Positions 8,636-16,840 of a stretch of DNA of 64,000 bases are shown piece after piece. The notes beneath the pieces are model-generated. The model did no database searches. It was not told where the DNA came from and saw only the letters and a program-made list of their open reading frames with translations. The stretch lies in the NCBI RefSeq assembly GCF_900167975.1, contig NZ_FUZU01000001.1, positions 1,956,580-2,020,579 of the forward strand. The letters run 5' to 3'. Every line of letters starts with the position of its first letter. Within the stretch, counting starts at the first letter, position 1. Position numbers and translations under genes: made by a program. The stretch is from Ohtaekwangia koreensis (GTDB taxonomy: Bacteria > Bacteroidota > Bacteroidia > Cytophagales > Cyclobacteriaceae).

Positions 8636-9361
8636 TTAATAAGCGCGGTCGACCGTACCCGATCCGTAGATTTTTTTAACGGCTGTTTTGGTATTGCCCT
8701 TATGTTTTACAGAGCCGCTTCCCAGAATAGTAGCATCAATGTTGTTGGCTACGTTAAGTTCACATGTTCCGCTTCCGCTAACTTTAGCTTTGGCAGTTTC
8801 AAGTGGACAGCTAAAACCTTTCAAAGCACCCGTTCCACTTACCAGGGCATCGATCGATGTGGCATAACCTTTTAAAGTCAGCGTTCCGCTTCCGCTCACT
8901 TCTGCTTTTACTGTATTGCCTTTGATGTCTACATCCATACTTCCATTTCCATTTACAGCCAGCGTTATATAGTCGGCAGCAATGGAGTTTTCCGAGATAA
9001 CTTTTCCACCACCATTTACCTGCAAGTCGTTCAGATTTTTTACGCTCACATATACTTTCATTGTAGGGTTAAGTTTGATGTCATCAATTTTTGCCCAAAG
9101 ACTTTTGTTCGGGTTTTCCGGTTTACGTTCCATGTTGATTTGAAGAACACCGTTCTCAACTTTAATCTCCGTCAGTGAGTAAACTTCTGTGAGCGCCTCA
9201 ACAGTAACTTCCTGTTTATTGGTTTGCTTCAGATACACCGTGTAGTTAGAGTTGACATAGATTCCTTTAAAATCAGGAAGTTCGAGCGTCTTTTTGGTAG
9301 TCTGCGCAAAAGCAGCAGAGGCAAAGAGAGCAAGCGCACAAATGACGAATGCTTTTTTCAT
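8636..9361 (-). CDS. DUF2807 (GIN-domain) exported protein
   Basis: A 241-residue protein with a clean signal peptide (MKKAFVICALALFASAAFAQ). The mature part matches the putative auto-transporter adhesin, head GIN domain (DUF2807): LPDFKGIYVNSNYTVYLKQ opens it, then short right-handed beta-helix turns rich in G-S-G (NGNGSMDVDIKG, VSGSGTLTLKG, VSGTGALKGF, VSGSGTCELNV, LGSGSVKHKG). Bacteroidota have many copies; they are exported and their role is mostly unknown, with adhesion or envelope maintenance suggested. It stands alone between the small membrane gene and a 424-bp intergenic region. Confidence 0.85.
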   Translation of the reverse strand: MKKAFVICALALFASAAFAQTTKKTLELPDFKGIYVNSNYTVYLKQTNKQEVTVEALTEVYSLTEIKVENGVLQINMERKPENPNKSLWAKIDDIKLNPTMKVYVSVKNLNDLQVNGGGKVISENSIAADYITLAVNGNGSMDVDIKGNTVKAEVSGSGTLTLKGYATSIDALVSGTGALKGFSCPLETAKAKVSGSGTCELNVANNIDATILGSGSVKHKGNTKTAVKKIYGSGTVDRAY

Positions 9362-9785
9362 GTTGATTGAATTGAATTATAGGGATCAAGTAAGTATCAC
9401 TCAGGTAAATTATAAAATCATCCTGACGATTAAAAGGGACATTGAACGGTTGAAATGGTATATTTCCTTGCGAATCAGGACTAAACCTTACTTCCCCTTT
9501 CGGAAAATAGCTTTCATAATCAGTATAAATGCTATTCCACCGATACACATCAGCAGTAAAACGGTAGGGGTTATCTGGTTGACGGCATGCATATTTCCTT
9601 GTGTTTACAAGGTAAAATTACGGATTCAAAACAGAAGTTTCAGTAAGTTTAAGGTAAAGCTCGAATATTTATCACGGCCATAGTACCGTCAAAAGAACTG
9701 TTCATTACTGAAAATTTGTTGTGCCAAATATTTGGATTGAATGCGACTTTGCGTTGTTATTTATACTCAGAATCAAGTATAGCGT
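9362..9785. other. Intergenic region, 424 bp, between divergent genes
   Basis: This separates the DUF2807 gene (minus) from the SAM-family gene (plus). Its only supportable content is a possible 34-codon membrane-peptide gene at 9488-9592 on the minus strand. The stretch 9600-9785 is AT-rich and presumably holds the promoter of the plus-strand gene; I see no repeat or strong hairpin. Confidence 0.6.
9488..9592 (-). CDS. Possible 34-residue single-pass membrane peptide
   Basis: ATG at 9592 to TAA at 9488 encodes 34 residues: a short polar start (MHAVNQITPT), one hydrophobic span VLLLMCIGGIAFILIMKAIF and a basic end RKGK, the standard inside-positive layout of a small inner-membrane protein. 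It is too short to compare with a family by eye. It could be an accessory subunit of a larger membrane complex, or chance. Evidence is only the compact hydrophobic/basic pattern and the absence of other content here. Confidence 0.4.
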   Translation of the reverse strand: MHAVNQITPTVLLLMCIGGIAFILIMKAIFRKGK

Positions 9786-10691
9786 ATGGTACAGTATAGA
9801 TTGTTTTTTGTATTACTCTTTGTAGGATTTTCTTACCCCGGAATAAGTCAACCGAGAGCATTGGTGTTTCAATCAGACTTTGGATTGAAGGATGGTGCTG
9901 TAGCTGAAATGAAAGGTGTTGCCTTTTCTGTCTCATCAGATCTTAAAATTTTTGATGTCACACATGAGATCCCTGTCTATAATATTTGGGAGGCATCGTA
10001 TCGATTATACCAGGCTGTTCCATATTGGCCTGCCGGTACAGTGTTTGTGTCCATTGTTGATCCGGGCGTTGGCTCCGATCGTAAATCGGTAGTTCTGAAA
10101 ACCAAAACCGGGCATTATATAGTTACTCCTGATAATGGTACACTCACATTGGTGGCTGAACATCTGGGCATTGAAGAAATACGCGAAATAGATGAAACTA
10201 AAAACCGGTTGGGCAACTCCGGTAAGTCGTATACATTTCATGGCCGTGATGTATATGCCTTTACAGGCGCACGCCTCGCAGCCGGCACTATAACATTCCA
10301 GGAAGTAGGACCTAAGCTTAGTGCACAGGTTGTCCGTATGGACTATCAAAAACCGGTTTTGGTGAATGGTGTAATCAAAGGAAATATTCCAGCGTTGGAT
10401 ATACAATACGGCAATGTCTGGACAAACATCGATATGGAGATCTTTGGAAAACTTGGCGTAAAGCTTCATGATAAAGTCCATATAATAATTTATGATAACG
10501 GCCAGCCAATGTTTGAAGAGGACATCCCGTATGTCAATACTTTTGCAGGTGTACCGGTAGGGAAGAACCTGGTATATATGAACAGCCTTCTTAATTTTTC
10601 TCTGGGAATCAACCAGGGAAATTTCTCTGATAAGTATAAAGTCTCCAGTGGACCAGGTTGGAGTATTTCGATTTGGAAGACAAAGCAATGA
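9786..10691 (+). CDS. SAM hydroxide adenosyltransferase family protein with signal peptide
   Basis: A 301-residue member of the fluorinase/chlorinase/DUF62 family. Family motifs in order: FQSDFGLKDGAVAEMKG, DVTHEIP, the WPAGTVFVSIVDPGVGSDRK core, TPDNGTLT, FHGRDVYAFTGARLA and GNVWTNI. The residues proposed as the catalytic triad of SAM hydroxide adenosyltransferases are all there: Asp92, Arg99 and His152. Such enzymes hydrolyse S-adenosylmethionine to adenosine and methionine. Unlike the cytoplasmic archaeal enzymes it begins with MVQYRLFFVLLFVGFSYPGISQPR, a good Sec signal peptide, so it should act in the periplasm, where SAM is not expected. The real substrate is therefore open. It converges on the SMP-30 gene and shares a terminator with it. 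Confidence 0.85.
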   Translation: MVQYRLFFVLLFVGFSYPGISQPRALVFQSDFGLKDGAVAEMKGVAFSVSSDLKIFDVTHEIPVYNIWEASYRLYQAVPYWPAGTVFVSIVDPGVGSDRKSVVLKTKTGHYIVTPDNGTLTLVAEHLGIEEIREIDETKNRLGNSGKSYTFHGRDVYAFTGARLAAGTITFQEVGPKLSAQVVRMDYQKPVLVNGVIKGNIPALDIQYGNVWTNIDMEIFGKLGVKLHDKVHIIIYDNGQPMFEEDIPYVNTFAGVPVGKNLVYMNSLLNFSLGINQGNFSDKYKVSSGPGWSISIWKTKQ

Positions 10692-10707
10692 TGTAGGAAA
10701 AGAGATG

Positions 10708-10737
10708 TAGGCTGTGCTATATTTATACCACAGCCTA
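10708..10737. terminator. Terminator between convergent genes
   Basis: A perfect 9-bp inverted repeat (TAGGCTGTG at 10708-10716, CACAGCCTA at 10729-10737) with a 12-nt AT loop sits between two convergent stop codons and is flanked by A/T runs, so it could stop transcription from both sides. Confidence 0.7.
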
Positions 10738-10746
10738 TATTTAAAT

Positions 10747-11742
10747 TTATTCGCGAAGTCTTACACGAATAACGTACATATCTGCGGTAAGGTATAGTGT
10801 TTTCTCATCAGCACTCAAAGCGCAGTTAGAAGTTGCTTCAGGTATTTTGATTTTGCCAAGTACTTTGCCCTCAGCGTTGAAAATCCACAAGCCGCCTGGA
10901 CCGGAAGCATATATATTCCCTTTCTTATCAACCTTAAAACCATCCGGAAGTCCTTTCTCTTTTTTTGCTTCAGCCGTTGCATCGTAGAAGATACGCGCGT
11001 TGGTGACAGAATCATTTTCATTCAGATCAAATGCGTACCAGATCGCTTTGTCTGAATCCGAGTTTGCCACGATAAAGGTTTTTTCTCCGGGAAGAAACGC
11101 TATGCCGTTCGGTCTTGTCAGCGAATCCACCAGCAAAATAGTCTTTCCTCCTGAAGCCTTATATACCCCGTTGTAAGGTGTTTCTTTTGTTGGGTCTTCT
11201 GCTTGCTTTGGCAAACCATAGGGAGGATCGGTAAAGAATACATCGCCATTGCTGCGAACAACAGCATCGTTCGGACTGCTTAATTTTTTGCCATCAATGT
11301 TGTCAGATATAGTTGTGAAGTCAGGTTTAGGGTCATTAACCGGTGCATTCATAACAGCCACTCTGCGATCACCATGCTGACAAAGCACAAGCTTTCCATC
11401 CGGTGTAAGCGTTAAGCCATTCGAGCCCATCTCGCCACCACGCGGCACCGAGCTGGTATATCCTGAAGGAGTAAGATATACCGACAAGCCTTTTTGTTCT
11501 GACCACTGATGAATTATATTCTTGGGAACATCTGAAAAGATCAATGTCTTTATTTCCTCTAACCACAATGGGCCTTCACTCCATTCAAAGCCTTCCGCTA
11601 TAATTTCAGGTTGTGCGTTAGCCGAAATAATAGCATCCAACGCAGGGTCCACGCGTTCAATCGATCCGATGGTTTTCATTTCATTGGTTTTACAAGCCGA
11701 TAAAAAAATAAACAATGCAAGTATGGACAGGAGGGGCTTCAT
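10747..11742 (-). CDS. SMP-30/gluconolactonase-like lipoprotein
   Basis: A 331-residue protein. The start at 11742 gives a lipoprotein signal (MKPLLSILALFIFLSAC, lipobox LSAC), so I prefer it to an in-frame ATG 13 codons upstream. The mature part is a six-bladed beta-propeller of the SMP-30/Gnl/LRE-like family: AEGFEWSEGPLWL (metal-binding Glu), SNGLTLTPDGKLVLCQHGDRR, SSPNDAVVRSNGDVFFTDPPYGL (Asn-Asp), TRPNGIAFLPGE and LPDGFKVDKKGNIYA. Such enzymes open aldonolactones using a divalent metal. As a lipoprotein it should face the periplasm and could supply gluconate for the gntK operon, but it is 9 kb away and on a separate transcript. Confidence 0.82.
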   Translation of the reverse strand: MKPLLSILALFIFLSACKTNEMKTIGSIERVDPALDAIISANAQPEIIAEGFEWSEGPLWLEEIKTLIFSDVPKNIIHQWSEQKGLSVYLTPSGYTSSVPRGGEMGSNGLTLTPDGKLVLCQHGDRRVAVMNAPVNDPKPDFTTISDNIDGKKLSSPNDAVVRSNGDVFFTDPPYGLPKQAEDPTKETPYNGVYKASGGKTILLVDSLTRPNGIAFLPGEKTFIVANSDSDKAIWYAFDLNENDSVTNARIFYDATAEAKKEKGLPDGFKVDKKGNIYASGPGGLWIFNAEGKVLGKIKIPEATSNCALSADEKTLYLTADMYVIRVRLRE

Positions 11743-11795
11743 GAGGTTGTGTTTGTTTTTTAATGTTTGAAATTTACACAATCCCCTGAAACTTG

Positions 11796-12944
11796 CTAAC
11801 GGCTCAATACTTCTTTTACAAGGCGGTTAAAGATCTCTTCGTTGCGTTCAGCATTCAGTTCTTTTGCAGCTATACCAGCGTTAGACTTAAAGGATGCTAC
11901 CTGCTCTGTTGTAAGCGCGTTTAATTTAGCAGCCAGACTTTTAGCCGTAAACTCCTCTGATACAACCCCTATAGAATAATGATTTACAATGGAAGCCATT
12001 TCGGGTGTCGGCCCTATAGCAATTCCCAATCGTGCCTGGATAAAGTCAAACAGTTTGTTGGGAAGTGTATTCTCGTAGTTAAAGTTGACAGGCGGTAAAA
12101 GAAACACTCCGATGTCATACGGTTGAATAGTAGTAACAACAGCATGACTTTTTACAGGAGGTAAAATTTTAATCTTGGGGTTTTTAGAAGCACTCGTTTT
12201 TAAATTTTCGATGAATGCCTTTGTCTGACCAGAAGCGAAGTCGGAGGTCATCAGCATCAAATCCAACGTGAACCGTTCATCCAGATAATCCATCATCTCC
12301 ACCATCAATTCAAGCCTCCGTGATGGATTGGCAATACCATGATGGATGAGGCGTATCGTATCAGGTTTTATAGGTGCTGGCGCTATATCATGATAACGTG
12401 TAGCATTGGTAATGATCACAGGTTTCACTCCGAAATGTTTTTCGTATTCGTTGGCCAATCCCTTACCAACCGTCAGCATACCGTCAACCCTAGGTATATA
12501 CTTTTCACAAAGATGAATATAGAAGGGCTGAAAAAATGTTTTCCAGATCTTGTTGTTCTCAAAATGTCGTGGAGCATACTCATGCGCATCGAATATAATT
12601 TTCGCGTTGCCCTTAAATTTAAAAGCCAACGGAAGCGTATCGATATCGTTAGCCACAATGAGATCGAATCGTTTTGAACTCAACTGCTCCGTAAGGTGAC
12701 CATACGAATGAAACAACTGATAGGCAGCATTGTATTGACGGATGAGCAGGCTTATAGCCATCAGCGCTTTTCGGAAGAGCGTAAGTTTGGTTTGCGTAAC
12801 CCTTATAAATGTAACACCCGGAGTATCTTCAGCATCAAAGCATACCACCGTAACGCGATGTTCTTTTCTCAGAAAATTAATCTGCCGCGTTACCCGCGCA
12901 TCGTGTTTAAGGTTACTGAAGACAAGTACTAGGATATCTTTCAT
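11796..12944 (-). CDS. Glycosyltransferase, GT4-like
   Basis: A 382-residue GT-B glycosyltransferase. The N-terminal half opens ILVLVFSNLKHDARVTRQINFL, typical of the 'DxRVxR' acceptor-binding domain, and has FDLIVANDIDTLPLAF and KIIFDAHEYAPRHFEN. The C-terminal donor half has IRLIHHGIANPSRRLELMVE, then YDIGVFLLPPVNFNYENTLPNKLFDFIQARLGIAIGPTPEM, where the conserved Glu/Pro-Asn-Lys-Leu-Phe-Asp loop binds the nucleotide sugar. It probably adds a sugar to a surface polysaccharide precursor on the cytoplasmic face of the inner membrane. It is divergent from the flippase gene across a 401-bp structured intergenic region, so both may belong to one surface-glycan locus. Confidence 0.85.
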   Translation of the reverse strand: MKDILVLVFSNLKHDARVTRQINFLRKEHRVTVVCFDAEDTPGVTFIRVTQTKLTLFRKALMAISLLIRQYNAAYQLFHSYGHLTEQLSSKRFDLIVANDIDTLPLAFKFKGNAKIIFDAHEYAPRHFENNKIWKTFFQPFYIHLCEKYIPRVDGMLTVGKGLANEYEKHFGVKPVIITNATRYHDIAPAPIKPDTIRLIHHGIANPSRRLELMVEMMDYLDERFTLDLMLMTSDFASGQTKAFIENLKTSASKNPKIKILPPVKSHAVVTTIQPYDIGVFLLPPVNFNYENTLPNKLFDFIQARLGIAIGPTPEMASIVNHYSIGVVSEEFTAKSLAAKLNALTTEQVASFKSNAGIAAKELNAERNEEIFNRLVKEVLSR

Positions 12945-13345
12945 GCGTTGCTGGTTCCCGGTTTTTCAGTGCGACTATACATCAACATCGGAAAGTGCTC
13001 ATCGACTGCAGCCTGGTATAGTAGTTTGCAAAAATAGAATATATTTTGACTTGTAATATTGCAGGCTATAATCTCTATGAGAATCGATGCAAACACATAA
13101 TTTGATACGCGGCTACCTGGGTTGATTCTTTATCTCTCATAAAGAAGATAATGTCCTTCCAGAATGCCAGGGTTATTCAACTGGAAGGTTCGTGCTTTGA
13201 GAAAAACAAGGGAACATTGCACGTTGTACGTTAGATACGCCAGGTGATGTTTGGAAAGTAGCCTAAATTTTGGGAGGATGTACTACAAAGTTATCTGTCT
13301 CCTTTTTTCTAATATCCCAAACCGTGCTAACTTGCCCGCTTCGCT
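12945..13345. other. Divergent intergenic region, 401 bp, with two perfect inverted repeats
   Basis: This lies between the GT4-like gene and the flippase gene. It has TTCTTTAT/ATAAAGAA at 13126-13146 (8 bp, 5-nt spacer) and CCTTCCAG/CTGGAAGG at 13155-13188 (8 bp, 18-nt spacer), only 8 bp apart. A TTGACT/TATAAT pair at 13046-13072 is visible but its 15-bp spacing is poor. The arrangement suggests an operator pair or a structured leader before the flippase gene. I see no coding content. Confidence 0.55.
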
Positions 13346-14794
13346 ATGCGCATTAGTAAAGGTTTTATTAAAAGTTCGCTTATTTATACCCTGGCGGGGA
13401 TGCTGCCCATGGCGAGTGCCATCATTCTCTTGCCGTTCTACATCACCAATCTGAGCACTGCGGATTATGGCGCTCTCTCTATTTACCTGGCTTTCTCCCT
13501 CTTCATTCAAATCCTGACAACGTATAGCTTTGATACTTCACTGTATATACACTTCCACGAATTCAAAGGCGAACCTGCCAAGCTTTCCTCCTTTATTAGT
13601 TCTGCATTTGTGTTGATGCTCATGATCGGAGGAGGAGTTGGGATCGTTTCACTGGTGCTGGGAGATTTAACATTCAGCCATTTCTTTACCGATAAAAATA
13701 TCTCATTTTTTCCGTACGGCATTCTTGCCGCGGGAACTGGAATTTTTCAGGCACTCTTTAAAGTGCATAGTAATCTTTTGCAAAGCCGTGAAAAACCAGA
13801 AATATTTTTCTGGTCGAATCTCCTATCATTCATGCTAATCGCGGGCTTTACGATTATAGGCCTCCAGCTATATCCCCATTCTTTAATCGGACCTATTGGC
13901 GGAAGAATGATCGCTGCCCTGATAGCCGCTATATGGGTATTGATCAGGATATTTTCTGAATTTGGTGTTCATTTTAATTATCCTTTGCTTCGTTCGTCAT
14001 TCCAGTTTAATCTCTATGCCTTTATATATCAATTGCAGCAATGGGTTATTAATTATTTTGATCGGTTTATCATGCTGTTCTTTATGCCACTCAGTGATGT
14101 AGGTATATATGACTTTGGAATAAAGTGTATGTCGGTTATTGAATTTATACTGAATGGACTTCACAGTTCTTTTTACCCAAAAGTGGTAAGTGCAGTTACC
14201 AGCCAGAAGGAAAAAGGATCTTCTGTCGAGATAAACCGGTATTATCATGGCTTTACTTCTGTTATCATGATTCTCATTTGTATGAGTATACTGGTCTTTC
14301 CTTGGGTGATTGAAACCTTCGTGAGTAAACCAGACTATAGACGAGCCGTTGAATACCTCCCATACATTGCGCTGATCTTTATTATCAAACCTATGCGTTT
14401 GTTCTTTGCTATACCCTATGGTATACTAAAATATACAAAGCCGCTGCCGGTGATATATTTCATTATCTCCGCTGTTAAAATACTGTGTATGGTGTTGTTG
14501 CTAAGTGAGTTTAAGATATATGGAGTAATCTTTGCGTCAATATTAAGTGCTGGTGTTGAAGTGTTGTTGTTACGCTACCAGGCGAGAGAGAAATTTCAGT
14601 TTCGCTTTAATCTGTTCAAGATTATACTCGCACCCTTCGTGTTATTTGTATTGATCGCTGTACTGGAACCTTTAATGGGGACCTATCAACCCGCGATAAC
14701 GCATTTGATCTACCTCGTGTCTTGTCTCGGACTGCTATATTGGGTATATCGTCAGGAGGTAAAATTGATTGATCCTCGTAATTTTATAAAATAA
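13346..14794 (+). CDS. Polysaccharide flippase (Wzx/MATE-like)
   Basis: A 482-residue integral membrane protein with 12-14 helices. It opens SKGFIKSSLIYTLAGMLPMASAIILLPFYI, the standard start of Wzx-type O-unit or exopolysaccharide flippases, followed by LSTADYGALSIYLAFSLFIQI. These proteins move lipid-linked sugar repeat units across the inner membrane. The FkbM gene starts 20 bp downstream and a glycosyltransferase follows 11 bp after that, so the three form one operon for a surface glycan. No polymerase (Wzy) or chain-length protein is seen in the window. Confidence 0.85.
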   Translation: MRISKGFIKSSLIYTLAGMLPMASAIILLPFYITNLSTADYGALSIYLAFSLFIQILTTYSFDTSLYIHFHEFKGEPAKLSSFISSAFVLMLMIGGGVGIVSLVLGDLTFSHFFTDKNISFFPYGILAAGTGIFQALFKVHSNLLQSREKPEIFFWSNLLSFMLIAGFTIIGLQLYPHSLIGPIGGRMIAALIAAIWVLIRIFSEFGVHFNYPLLRSSFQFNLYAFIYQLQQWVINYFDRFIMLFFMPLSDVGIYDFGIKCMSVIEFILNGLHSSFYPKVVSAVTSQKEKGSSVEINRYYHGFTSVIMILICMSILVFPWVIETFVSKPDYRRAVEYLPYIALIFIIKPMRLFFAIPYGILKYTKPLPVIYFIISAVKILCMVLLLSEFKIYGVIFASILSAGVEVLLLRYQAREKFQFRFNLFKIILAPFVLFVLIAVLEPLMGTYQPAITHLIYLVSCLGLLYWVYRQEVKLIDPRNFIK

Positions 14795-14814
14795 GAATTT
14801 TAGAAACGGCTAAT

Positions 14815-15708
14815 ATGGTACGATCAGGTATAACAAATTTATTTCGCTCCTTAAATGCAAACCTACTATACCGCTTGCCGTGGCCGGTGGAGAAGACCTT
14901 GAAAATGGTTTTGTTCATCTCCGAAAAATTCTATCGCTCGTGGATGAAACGTTCTCATCCATCCGAGCAGATTGTCATTACAAACATTGATAAAAACATA
15001 GCCATGAAAGTTGATCCGTCTAAAGCGATGGGAGCAGCTTTTTACTGGATGGGGTTTCACGAACTGAACGAATGGCGATTCTTAAACCGTTACCTGAAAA
15101 GCGATATGACATTCGTAGATATAGGTGCCAACCAGGGAGAGTTTAGTCTGTTTGCAGCGAAGCGCTTAACCAAAGGACGTGTACTGGCATTTGAGCCTGT
15201 AGATTTTTTTTATGACTTGCTATGTGAAAATATAGAGCGAAATAGCTATCGGAATATAGAGACATTTCACTATGGATTGTCCAACGAATCAAAGCAACTT
15301 CCGATCTATATGGGAAAGACCGGTGCAGGTGAACACGAAGGACTCGCTACTATTTTTCAGAGTGATTTGCGTGAACGGTTTATCCAGAATATAGAACTAC
15401 GGGTGTTAGACGATCAGTTGTCTCAACTGAATTTGAATCGTATTGATTTCATGAAGATCGATGTGGAAGGAGCTGAGATGCTGGTATTAAAAGGTGCTCA
15501 AAAAACGATCGAGCGCTTCCGTCCGTTGATCATGATAGAGATCAACAATGCAACCTATCAGGCTGCCGGATATACTGTGCCAGATGTAATCCAGTTCTTT
15601 AAACAGATGCGCTATACATTGAACATCATGACGAAGGATGGAACGCTCAAGGCGGTTACTACTACTCCCGCCTTTTGCAACGCAGTATTTGTGCCTGATC
15701 CCTCTTAA
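14815..15708 (+). CDS. FkbM family SAM-dependent methyltransferase
   Basis: A 297-residue protein with the FkbM-type Rossmann core from about residue 95: MTFVDIGANQGEFSLFAAKRL (SAM-binding loop I), VLAFEPVDFFYDLL, then IDFMKIDVEGAEMLVLKGAQ, the conserved D-V-E-G-A/E motif of the family. The family O-methylates sugars or secondary metabolites; between a flippase and a glycosyltransferase it probably caps or decorates the surface polysaccharide in the cytoplasm. The first 90 residues are a helical extension without a recognised domain. It is the middle gene of the three-gene plus-strand operon. Confidence 0.88.
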   Translation: MVRSGITNLFRSLNANLLYRLPWPVEKTLKMVLFISEKFYRSWMKRSHPSEQIVITNIDKNIAMKVDPSKAMGAAFYWMGFHELNEWRFLNRYLKSDMTFVDIGANQGEFSLFAAKRLTKGRVLAFEPVDFFYDLLCENIERNSYRNIETFHYGLSNESKQLPIYMGKTGAGEHEGLATIFQSDLRERFIQNIELRVLDDQLSQLNLNRIDFMKIDVEGAEMLVLKGAQKTIERFRPLIMIEINNATYQAAGYTVPDVIQFFKQMRYTLNIMTKDGTLKAVTTTPAFCNAVFVPDPS

Positions 15709-15719
15709 TTTTTTGATCG

Positions 15720-16832
15720 ATGAAGATCCTCATGATCACTCCCTGGTATCCGGATAAACTAAGTCCGAACTCTGGCATCTTCATCAGAAGCCAGGCCGAG
15801 GCATTGAGTAGCGAACATGAAGTCGTGGTGATCTCCGTGAAAGTAAATTATAGTAAATTCGGTCTATACTCTTTTCAGATAGAAACTTCATGGCATGGAA
15901 AAGTAGAAGAGCATCGGATTGTGATTCATCGCTCGTTGCCACTCTATAATCAATTAAACTATTGGTTTATCATGATGCGATATTCGCGCAAGGTACTCCA
16001 AAAATTTAAGCCCGATGTTATTCACGCCTCGATAGGCTACCCCGGAGCGTTTTGGGGATGGTTGTTAAAAAAAGTTACTGGCAGGCCCTATATTCTTCAG
16101 GAACATACACGCGTGAAGAATAACTTCCGGAGTTTATTCCACAAGAAGTTAACACTGTATGGCTTGCGTCATGCAGATGCTATAGTGGCTGTAGGGAAAC
16201 GTCTCGCCAACGAGTTGGAGACTCTTCTGGATAAAAATGTTCGTGTTATACCTAATGTAGTCGAGATAGAAAAGTTTAAAGAAATTTCTCCAGCACAAGA
16301 CTCCATTATACAAATTGGTTTCTTGGGAGGGATGAACACTCCTGTGAAAGGACTCGATATTTTATTAACATCGCTTGCAGGTATATCAGAAGACTTTATC
16401 CTACATATAGGAGGGACGGGTACACTGGAAGACGAATATAAAAAGCAGGCACGCCAGATGGGAATAGAGGCGAAGTGCCGGTTTTATGGTTTTATCCCCT
16501 ATGAAGAAATCCCACTCTTCATGTCGCGACTTCATTTTTTTGTCTGCTCAAGCCGGTATGAAACATTTTGTGTGGCGCTTGTAGAAGCGATGGCCGCAGG
16601 GCTTCCTGTTGTTTCAACACGATGTGGCGGACCGGAAGATTTTGTGAATGATATAAATGGCCTGCTGGTAACAAATGAAAATGCAGACGCATTGCGCGAA
16701 GGCATCCAAAAATTAATGCAGACATGTCAAATGTATAATTCGCAGGCTATAAAGAACTATGCTCAGGAAAATTTCTCAAAGCAAAGCTTCCTTGCACGAA
16801 TTGATAAGGTATATCAGAGCGTGATGCGCTAA
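15720..16832 (+). CDS. Glycosyltransferase family 4
   Basis: A 370-residue retaining GT-B glycosyltransferase. The N-terminus MKILMITPWYPDKLSPNSGIFIR is typical for family 4 enzymes of exopolysaccharide loci. The donor-binding half has IGFLGGMNTPVKGLDILL, then FFVCSSRYETFCVALVEAMAAGLPVVSTRCGGPEDFV, with the E-x7-E motif (ETFCVALVE) that binds the nucleotide sugar. It starts 11 bp after the FkbM gene and likely builds the same surface glycan as the flippase and the divergent GT4-like gene. It converges on the GH105 gene with only 8 bp between stops and no clear terminator. Confidence 0.9.
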   Translation: MKILMITPWYPDKLSPNSGIFIRSQAEALSSEHEVVVISVKVNYSKFGLYSFQIETSWHGKVEEHRIVIHRSLPLYNQLNYWFIMMRYSRKVLQKFKPDVIHASIGYPGAFWGWLLKKVTGRPYILQEHTRVKNNFRSLFHKKLTLYGLRHADAIVAVGKRLANELETLLDKNVRVIPNVVEIEKFKEISPAQDSIIQIGFLGGMNTPVKGLDILLTSLAGISEDFILHIGGTGTLEDEYKKQARQMGIEAKCRFYGFIPYEEIPLFMSRLHFFVCSSRYETFCVALVEAMAAGLPVVSTRCGGPEDFVNDINGLLVTNENADALREGIQKLMQTCQMYNSQAIKNYAQENFSKQSFLARIDKVYQSVMR

Positions 16833-16840
16833 AGCGATCG

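Noticed and set aside
13046-13072. TTGACT/TATAAT pair resembling an enterobacterial promoter
   Set aside because: The spacer is 15 bp and Bacteroidota use a different consensus (TTTG and TAnnTTTG), so the match carries little weight.
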